This document shows positions 58,169-64,000 of a DNA stretch of 64,000 nucleotides, piece after piece. The notes under the pieces were generated by a model. That model made no database searches. It worked only from the letters and a program-made list of their open reading frames with translations, and was not told the origin of the DNA. The translations under genes and the position numbers were made by a program. Source of the stretch: Parvibaculum sp045863935 (GTDB taxonomy: Bacteria > Pseudomonadota > Alphaproteobacteria > Parvibaculales > Parvibaculaceae); NCBI RefSeq assembly GCF_045863935.1, contig NZ_BTVP01000018.1, positions 10,385 to 74,384 of the forward strand, in the 5' to 3' direction. Each line of letters starts with the position of its first letter. Position 1 is the first letter of the stretch.

Positions 58169-59425
58169 ATGACCGACGCCGCCGCCCTGAAACGCGAAGT
58201 CTGCGATGCGATCGACGCCATGTCGGCGGAGCTTCTCGCCGTCAGCCACGAAATCCATTCAAAGCCGGAGCTCGCCTTTCACGAGCACGAGGCGGCGCGC
58301 ATCCTCACCGCCGCGCTCGACAAGGCCAACCTCCCCGTCACCCGCGCTGCCTTCGGTCTTCCCACCGCCTATGCGTCGAGCTTCGGCACCCGCGGCCCCG
58401 AAGTCGCGATCCTCTCCGAATACGACGCCCTTCCGGGTATCGGCCATTCCTGCGGCCACAACATCATCGCGACCACGGGTCTCGGCGCCTCGCTCGCGCT
58501 CGCAAAACTGAACGGCAGGCTGCCCGGCCGCGTCCGCTATCTCGGCACACCCGCGGAGGAACAAGGCGGCGGCAAGGAATTGATGGCGCAGGACGGCGCC
58601 TTCGACGGCGTCGATGCCGCGATGATGGTCCACCCTGCAGGCGTCGATCTCATCACCATGCCCTGCATCTGCATTTCGGAAGTGTCCGTCACCTATCGCG
58701 GCCGCTCGGCCCATGCCTCCGCCATGCCGCATATGGGCTTGAACGCACTCGACGCCCTCATCACCGCCTATCAGGCGATCGCGCAGCTCCGCCAGCACAT
58801 CAAGCCGACCGAGCGCGTCCACGGCATCATCAAGAAGGGCGGCAGCGCGCCGAACATCGTGCCGGACGAAACCTCCGGCCTCTTCTACGTCCGCGCCGCG
58901 AACGCGGAAGACCTCGCGCCGCTGAAAAAGCGCGTCCAGGCCTGCTTCGAGGCGGGCGCGCTTGCCACCGGCTGCACGGCGGAAATCAAATGGGCGAAAG
59001 CCGATTATCTCGACCTCAAGACCAGCATGCCGATTGCGGACGCCTATGAGGCGAATGCCCGTTCGCTCGGCCGCGATTTCTTCCCGCTCTCGAAAATGCC
59101 GGCGGGCTCCTCCGGCAGCACCGACATGGGCAATGTCAGCCACCGCGTGCCCTCGATCCATCCGATGATCGCGTCGGCGCCGCCTCATGTCGTGATCCAC
59201 AATCCGGAATTCGCGAAATGGGCCGCCTCCGAGTTGGGCGACAAGGCCTGCCTCGACGGCGCCAGGGCGCTCGCCATGACCGCCATCGACTTCATGACCG
59301 ACGCGGCCATGCGCGAACAGGCCAAGGCCGATTTCGCCGCCACGGCGGACAGCTCCGCCCGCTCCGTCGCCGCCGCCTACGACCCGAACGGCGCGACGAA
59401 CATCGGCGGCTGCGGCTGCATGTAG
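58169..59425 (+). CDS. M20-family amidohydrolase
   Basis: 418 residues from ATG 58169 (GGGAGA upstream). GHSCGHNIIATTGLG carries metal ligands, TPAEEQGGGKE the catalytic Glu, and HPAGVDL plus a C-terminal STDMGNVSHRVPSIHP the remaining ligand His. Resembles the AbgB/peptidase M20D group acting on N-acyl or aminobenzoyl-glutamate substrates. Ends in a short Cys tail (GGCGCM). Confidence 0.93.
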   Translation: MTDAAALKREVCDAIDAMSAELLAVSHEIHSKPELAFHEHEAARILTAALDKANLPVTRAAFGLPTAYASSFGTRGPEVAILSEYDALPGIGHSCGHNIIATTGLGASLALAKLNGRLPGRVRYLGTPAEEQGGGKELMAQDGAFDGVDAAMMVHPAGVDLITMPCICISEVSVTYRGRSAHASAMPHMGLNALDALITAYQAIAQLRQHIKPTERVHGIIKKGGSAPNIVPDETSGLFYVRAANAEDLAPLKKRVQACFEAGALATGCTAEIKWAKADYLDLKTSMPIADAYEANARSLGRDFFPLSKMPAGSSGSTDMGNVSHRVPSIHPMIASAPPHVVIHNPEFAKWAASELGDKACLDGARALAMTAIDFMTDAAMREQAKADFAATADSSARSVAAAYDPNGATNIGGCGCM

Positions 59426-59517
59426 GCACGCGCCCTCGGAAGACACCTTGACGCGACCCTGACCGCGCGCGCACGCTCGCTCAGCCGGTATGGGCCGGTA
59501 AGGGGGGGGCGGACAAG

Positions 59518-59862
59518 ATGAAGACGGCTTTTAGAGCAATGACGGTCGCGCTTGCCCTCATCGGCTCGCCCGCGCAAGCGGAGGAACCGCCCGAAAAATC
59601 TCTGAGTGAATTTCTCGACGAATGCATGGGCAATCCGGACTATTGCCGCGCCTTTACACACGCATTCATCCCGGTGTTCATAGAAAAATTCTCGTTCAAT
59701 CCCGACCCGGCCTGCGTGCCTATCGAGCCCTATGAGGCGGCCGACTCCGTGCTCCAATACATGTTCATCCTCGGGGTTGAACCCGAGTGGGCGGAGGGAT
59801 CGAGCTTGCTTGCTATGGCCGAGGCCGTGCTCGATAGCTATCCCTGCCTGACGGATGAGTGA
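59518..59862 (+). CDS. Rap1a/Tai-like secreted protein, copy 1
   Basis: 114 residues with a signal peptide ending near PAQA. The mature part matches the Rap1a/Tai layout: FLDECMGNPDYCRAFT, then DPACVP, then a helical region ending LDSYPCLTDE, giving four Cys in two likely disulfides. Rap1a/Tai proteins are periplasmic immunity proteins against type VI amidase effectors. The 3' flank carries a 29-bp scrap of the MFS gene end. Immunity function is inference; no effector gene is in the window. Confidence 0.72.
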   Translation: MKTAFRAMTVALALIGSPAQAEEPPEKSLSEFLDECMGNPDYCRAFTHAFIPVFIEKFSFNPDPACVPIEPYEAADSVLQYMFILGVEPEWAEGSSLLAMAEAVLDSYPCLTDE

Positions 59863-59868
59863 GTCTCT

Positions 59869-59897
59869 TCCTCACGGCAGGTTCGGCGGCCGCTTCG
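59869..59897 (-). pseudogene. Duplicated scrap of the MFS gene 3' end
   Basis: Matches the true MFS gene end at 60794-60822 at 27 of 29 positions and on the minus strand reads the same C-terminal RPPNLP and stop. It lies directly after Tai-like copy 1, at the position the real MFS end has after copy 3. Confidence 0.75.
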
Positions 59898-60006
59898 CCC
59901 GGGCCGCCCCCAAATCGCAGGCTGCCTCATTGCCGCTGCTTGACGCGCCCTGGTTGCAGGCCCACGCTTGCTCAACCAATATGCGCCGGTCTGGGGGACG
60001 AGGGAA

Positions 60007-60351
60007 ATGAAGACAGTTTGTGGGGCAATCATTGCCGCGCTCGCATTCTTCGGGTCGCTCGCAATCGCGCATGCGGAGGAACCGGCCGATGAATCGCTGC
60101 AGGCGTTCCTCCCCGAATGCGACCTCTATCTCGACGATTGCCGCAACTATACGATCGACTTCATCCAGTCGATGCTGGACATTCAGAGCAATCCAGACCC
60201 GGCATGCGTTCCCGCGCCCATCGAGGCCGCCGACATGATCCTCGCTCGCCTGCACGAATACGCGCGCGACCCACTCGAGGCGAAGGAGCCTCACGAAGAG
60301 GCCATGACGCGGGCGGTGATCGAGGTCTTTTCCTGCCTGAAGTTCTACTGA
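60007..60351 (+). CDS. Rap1a/Tai-like secreted protein, copy 2
   Basis: 114 residues from ATG 60007, signal peptide ending near AHAEEP. FLPECDLYLDDCRNYT, DPACVPAP and the final IEVFSCLKFY keep the four Cys of copies 1 and 3. The three genes share the upstream block CTTGACGCG..CACGCTYGCTCAAC about 60 bp before the start. Same family inference as copy 1. Confidence 0.72.
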   Translation: MKTVCGAIIAALAFFGSLAIAHAEEPADESLQAFLPECDLYLDDCRNYTIDFIQSMLDIQSNPDPACVPAPIEAADMILARLHEYARDPLEAKEPHEEAMTRAVIEVFSCLKFY

Positions 60352-60438
60352 GACCTTGCCTCCCGGGAAACGTTCTGGCGCACCTTGACGCGCGCCGGCC
60401 GCGCGCGCACGCTCGCTCAACCGGTAGGGGGATGGGAA

Positions 60439-60786
60439 ATGAAGACGGTCTGTGGATCAATCGCCGCCATACTCGCATTCGCCGGCCTGATCGCCAGCGC
60501 CCAGGCGGAGGAACCGGCCGAAGACCCGCTGCGGACGTTTCTCCTCGAATGCGACGACTATCCCGACGATTGCCGCGCCTATATGAACGACTTCATCCTG
60601 TCGGGCATGAAGCTCTCGAACAATCCCGAGCCGGTCTGCATTCCGCTCGAGCACAACAAGGCGGCCGACATGATGATCGCCCGCCTGAGGGAGCTCGCCC
60701 TCGATTCCTGGTGGGCGGAAGAACCCCACGTAAACGCCATGATGCAGGCGATGACCGATGCCTTTCCCTGCCTGACAGACTATTGA
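60439..60786 (+). CDS. Rap1a/Tai-like secreted protein, copy 3
   Basis: 115 residues from ATG 60439, signal peptide ending near AQAEEP. FLLECDDYPDDCRAYM, EPVCIPLE and TDAFPCLTDY keep the four-Cys pattern, and AFPC is the usual Rap1a ending. It adjoins the 3' end of the MFS gene, the likely ancestral location. Confidence 0.74.
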   Translation: MKTVCGSIAAILAFAGLIASAQAEEPAEDPLRTFLLECDDYPDDCRAYMNDFILSGMKLSNNPEPVCIPLEHNKAADMMIARLRELALDSWWAEEPHVNAMMQAMTDAFPCLTDY

Positions 60787-60796
60787 AGCCTCGTCC

Positions 60797-62167
60797 TCAC
60801 GGCAGGTTCGGCGGGCGCTCCGTCAGTTCCACTTCCTCGACGAAGCGCTCGTCGAGCTTGCGGCGCAGTTCCTCCTGCTCCTTGAGGCCGATGGGGAACT
60901 TCATCATGACGAGCGCGACGAGCGCGTTGCAGATCATGGGCGTCGCCACGAAGACGATGGAAAGCCCCGTCAGCGTCGCCTCGGTGTTTTCCCCCTGCTT
61001 CGGCACGAAGCCGATCAGCGCCAGCGTCCAGAACACGACGCCCACCGCCACCGCGCCGCCGAGCTTCTGCGTCAGCGTCAGCAACGCATAGAACAGCGCG
61101 GTCCGCCGCCGTCCCGTCTCGAACTCGTCGATATCGGCCACATCCGCCATCATCGAGCGGTAAAGCGTCGTCGTCGTGCCGACATTCATCCCCAGGAAAA
61201 CAAGCACCAGCGACGCGACATACACATTGCCTTCCGGGATCAGGAAGATCACCGGCGGAAAGAGCACGTTGAAAATCCCCGCCGCCACCACCGTGCGGTG
61301 CTTGCCGATGCGGTAGCTGAGTTTCAGCACCATCGGAATGAAGGCGATGCCGCCGAAGAAATAGAGCAGCAGCAGGAAGCTCGCGACCGAGCCGATGCCC
61401 CAGACATAGCTCGCCTCGTAGATATACATCGAGGCGAGCGCCGCGCCCGCAAAGCCGCTCAGGAAGTCCGCCGCCAGCAGCCGCCGGAGCGGCGCGTTGC
61501 GGAAGATCGGTTTCAGCGCCGCCGCAAACGAGATCGGCGCCTGCGGCGTCGCCTTGCGTTCCGGCACGAAGAGAATGTTGAGCCCGACGGCAACCGGCAG
61601 CAGCAGCACGATGAACCAGCCCATCGAGGCGACGCGCGCCGTCTCCATGTTCTCCGCGCCTATCCGCTCGATGATCGCCGGGATCAGCAGCACCAGCGGC
61701 ACGCCGAGAAGCTGGAACGCCTCGCGGAAGCCCTGGATGCGCGAGCGCTCGTTATAGTCGCCGGAAAGTTCCGCCGCCCACGCCATGTGCGAGATGGTGA
61801 GCATCGTCCAGCCAACATAGAGGAAGAACATCCAGCCTAGCAGATAGCCCGCCGTCACCGGCGCCGTTGGCACGAACACCATCCAGGCGCAGATGACGAG
61901 CATCGGCACCGACAGCACGATCCAGTGCCGCCGCCGTCCCCAGCGCGAGGGAAACTTGTCCGAGATCACCCCCATCATCGGATCGGTGACCACGTCCCAG
62001 AGCCGCGCCAGCATGAAGATCGTGCCGACAGTGGCAAGCCCCAGCCCCATCGGCCCCGCATAGAATTGCGGCAGGTAGACACCGATCGGCAGGCCGAGCG
62101 CGGCAATGGGAATGGCCGGCCCCGAAAAGGCAGCGAGCCGCCACGAAGACAAACGCTTGTCGGACAT
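60797..62167 (-). CDS. MFS transporter, glycoside-pentoside-hexuronide (MelB-like) type
   Basis: 456 residues with about 12 membrane helices. ARLWDVVTDPMMGVISDKF and SRWGRRRHWIVLSVP are MFS_2-type motifs; the second half contains LYRSMMADVADIDEFETGRR, typical of MelB-like cation symporters. Likely imports a sugar or related solute, coupled to protons or sodium. A truncated paralog is at 62975-63697, with an alpha/beta hydrolase between. Confidence 0.9.
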   Translation of the reverse strand: MSDKRLSSWRLAAFSGPAIPIAALGLPIGVYLPQFYAGPMGLGLATVGTIFMLARLWDVVTDPMMGVISDKFPSRWGRRRHWIVLSVPMLVICAWMVFVPTAPVTAGYLLGWMFFLYVGWTMLTISHMAWAAELSGDYNERSRIQGFREAFQLLGVPLVLLIPAIIERIGAENMETARVASMGWFIVLLLPVAVGLNILFVPERKATPQAPISFAAALKPIFRNAPLRRLLAADFLSGFAGAALASMYIYEASYVWGIGSVASFLLLLYFFGGIAFIPMVLKLSYRIGKHRTVVAAGIFNVLFPPVIFLIPEGNVYVASLVLVFLGMNVGTTTTLYRSMMADVADIDEFETGRRRTALFYALLTLTQKLGGAVAVGVVFWTLALIGFVPKQGENTEATLTGLSIVFVATPMICNALVALVMMKFPIGLKEQEELRRKLDERFVEEVELTERPPNLP

Positions 62168-62201
62168 TTTCGTCTCTCGTTCCGCCAGATGATGAATGGC
62201 T

Positions 62202-62972
62202 TTATTGGTCCCAGCCGGTCAGGAAATCCATCACCGCGCCCTTGAACATCGGATTGGGCAGCGCGAACATATGGTCCGTACCGGGAATGATTTCCGCCCG
62301 CGCATGGGGCATGAGCGCCGCGAGCGCCTGCGGGTCGCCCGCAAGGTCGTCGCGCGCGCCGGCGATCACGAGCGCCTTGTTGCGGACCGCGCCCGCGAGC
62401 TCGGCCACACCCTCGCCTGCCTCGGCGCTGCGCCTCGGCGCCCGCGCGCAGGCCGCGATCGCGCGCAGATCCTGGCCGAGATTTTCCGCGTAGAGCCGGA
62501 AGGCCCGCGCCGGGCGGTCCTCGACGCTCGAGGGATCGGCGGCTTCGAGCGCCTCGGCCACGGGATTGCCCGCCCGCGAGGGCTCCAGCGCCTTGCCGCC
62601 CATGCCCGCCAGCACCACGGAGCCGAAGCGCTCGCCATGCCGCGCCGCCAGCCACAGCGCGATCCCCGCCCCCATGGAAAAGCCCATCAGGTCGGCGCGT
62701 TCGATCCCCAGATGATCCATGAGCGCAATCGCGTCCCCGCCCATCTTCGCCGTCGTGTAGTCGGCCGGATCGTGCAGCTTCTGGCTCGCCCCGTGCCCGC
62801 GCAGGTCGAACGTCACCACCTTGTAGCGCGCGCGCGTCAGCGCCTGCACCCAGCCCGTGCGCACCCAGTTGTCTTCCGCCGTCGCGGAAAATCCGTGCAC
62901 CAGCAGGATCGGCTGCCCCTCCCCCGCGACCTCATAGGCGATCTCGACGCCACCGGACGAAAACACCGCCAT
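62202..62972 (-). CDS. Alpha/beta hydrolase
   Basis: 256 residues from ATG 62972, two bases after the stop of the truncated MFS gene. ILLVHGFSATAEDNW, FDLRGHGASQKLHD, nucleophile elbow LMGFSMGAGIAL and the His in GTDHMFALPNP. Paralogous to the hydrolase at 57259-58008. It is probably translated by coupling to the upstream truncated gene because no separate ribosome site is visible other than within that gene end. Confidence 0.88.
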   Translation of the reverse strand: MAVFSSGGVEIAYEVAGEGQPILLVHGFSATAEDNWVRTGWVQALTRARYKVVTFDLRGHGASQKLHDPADYTTAKMGGDAIALMDHLGIERADLMGFSMGAGIALWLAARHGERFGSVVLAGMGGKALEPSRAGNPVAEALEAADPSSVEDRPARAFRLYAENLGQDLRAIAACARAPRRSAEAGEGVAELAGAVRNKALVIAGARDDLAGDPQALAALMPHARAEIIPGTDHMFALPNPMFKGAVMDFLTGWDQ

Positions 62973-62974
62973 GC

Positions 62975-63697
62975 TCAGTCCGCCGCCAGCACGATCTGCA
63001 GCGGCCGGCTCTGCACCAGCGCCGAGACCGCCTGGCCGAACGGCACATGGACCGGCGTCGGCGTCGGCCGCTCGCCCACCTGCCAGACCGCGAGCCCGAC
63101 GGTGACCGGCAGCAGGATCAGCACGAACCATCCCATCGAGGCGACGCGCGCCGCCGCGACATTCTCCGGATTCATCTGCTCGATCATCACCGGCAGCGTC
63201 AGCACGAACACCATGCCGAGAATGAGCGCCACTTCCCGCGCGCCCTGCACGCGCGAGCGCTCATTATAGTCCGGCGTCAGCTCCGCCCCCCAGCTCATGT
63301 GCGAAATGGTGAGCAGCGTCCAGCCGGCATAAAGCACGAACAGCCAGAAGATGAGATAGTTTGGCGTCACCCCGCCCGCCGGCATGAAGATCATCACCAC
63401 CGACAGCATCATGATCGGCACGGAAAGCACGATCCAGTGCCGCCGCCGGCCCCAGCGCGTCTCGAACTTGTCGGACAGAATGCCGAGCACCGGGTCCGTG
63501 AACACATCCCAGAACCGCGCCAGCATGAAGATCGCGCCGACCGTCGTCAGCCCGATGCCGAACGTGCTCGCATAGAAGGGCGGCAGATGAACGACGAGCG
63601 GCAGCCCCATGGCCGAAATCGGCACGGCGGGCACGGCGAACGAAAAAAGCTTCCAGCGCGAAACAGGCGCATGGCCCGGCGAGGCCGCGTTCGGCAT
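62975..63697 (-). pseudogene. Truncated MFS transporter (first six helices only)
   Basis: 240 residues from ATG 63697 (GGGAGGAG upstream). It parallels the MFS protein at 60797-62167 from the start through LQIVLAAD, where the paralog reads LRRLLAADFLSGFAG; here the reading frame stops exactly at that point (GACTGAGC, against GACTTCCTGAGC in the paralog, consistent with a TTCC deletion). The C-terminal half is missing, so transport is unlikely. The sequence after the stop is the hydrolase start, so a deletion or fusion event is likely. Confidence 0.75.
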
Positions 63698-64000
63698 TCG
63701 GATCTCCTCCCGGATCGCGGCAGGCTCTCCGGCCCGCTCGCCCAGTCCGGCATTTGTTATGTCCGGCATGTTGCCATGTCTGACATTAAGTCAGTTGCGG
63801 CGATTATGGCCGATGCCCCCGGCCCGACCAAGCCTTACCGGAACCCCGTCCCTCACAAAATCGTAAGAATGGGATGCGGTTCGCAAAACGCGGACAGTCC
63901 TTCGCCTCCCCCTCGCGGGGGTGAGAGGCGGTTCGCGCAAGCGAACGAAAAGGTCCGGGGGCCTGTCCCGGCGCAGGCCGGGAACCTTTTCGAGCCTCGA
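63698..64000. other. Intergenic region with inverted repeats
   Basis: 303 bp to the window end. Near 63779 CTGAC-ATTAA-GTCAG may be part of the truncated MFS promoter. From 63908 on there are three hairpins in a row: CCCCC-TCGC-GGGGG, GTTCGC-GCAA-GCGAAC (63931-63946), and AAAAGGT..GGCCTG..CAGGCC..AACCTTTT (63948-63990). No gene seen. Confidence 0.55.

Noticed and set aside
56530..59049. 839-codon plus-strand frame
   Set aside because: Runs through an SDR, a repeat, a minus-strand hydrolase and part of an amidohydrolase in the wrong frame; composition is Arg/Pro/His-rich.

Overview
The window is GC-rich, densely packed bacterial chromosome with short intergenic gaps and both strands used. Gene content points to an alphaproteobacterium: the order cysS - IscU-like - yidD - thrS, the folE / hisI / patatin neighbourhood, PAS_5, DUF3126 and DUF4389 proteins, a CsgG/HfaB-type lipoprotein and several crotonases and SDRs. 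A Parvibaculum-like member of the Hyphomicrobiales would fit, but that is an impression from gene content and not a measured placement. I see no rRNA, tRNA, CRISPR array, insertion sequence or prophage.

Layout. 0-6.8 kb: two Fe(II) oxygenases, a HAD phosphatase, a YdjA-type nitroreductase, secreted proteins and an ArsR-SRPBCC pair. 6.8-11.3 kb: housekeeping run cysS, IscU-like scaffold, yidD, thrS (all minus). 11.3-15.8 kb: folE, an intervening DUF1254 gene flanked by direct repeats, hisI, patatin. 15.8-18.7 kb: a TetR-controlled redox locus (TetR-GST facing DsrE and a flavin oxidase). 18.9-25 kb: membrane proteins, a carotenoid oxygenase facing its TetR regulator, a rhomboid protease coupled to a DsbA-fold isomerase. 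25-31 kb: CsgG/HfaB-like lipoprotein behind a sigma54-type promoter, a guanidine-II riboswitch with its SugE/Gdx exporter, two DUF2147 paralogs with matching operator-like repeats, and a secreted Asn-rich protein. 31-49 kb: GMC oxidoreductase, PilZ, crotonases, LapG-like peptidase, a GYF_2 fusion protein, FKBP, gamma carbonic anhydrase, PhoX and small membrane proteins. 49-59.5 kb: CysE, hydrolases, sulfatase, SDRs, a HigBA toxin-antitoxin module, an M20 amidohydrolase. 59.5-64 kb: three tandem Rap1a/Tai-like secreted proteins, then an MFS transporter, an alpha/beta hydrolase and a truncated second MFS gene.

How it fits together. Most of the DNA is ordinary metabolism (fatty acyl/CoA chemistry, redox, translation). 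Four places stand out: (i) the CsgG-like channel plus a secreted Asn/Gly-rich low-complexity protein about 2.3 kb away, a candidate curli- or holdfast-like surface system; (ii) the guanidine-responsive RNA upstream of a SugE that keeps the known guanidinium-exporter residues; (iii) two DUF2147 genes sharing the dyad TATATTGRCA-N7-TGYCAATATA; (iv) the tandem Rap1a/Tai-like cluster, which carries a duplicated scrap of the neighbouring MFS gene end and so records its own duplication history. Two families of structured intergenic repeats occur in two copies each.
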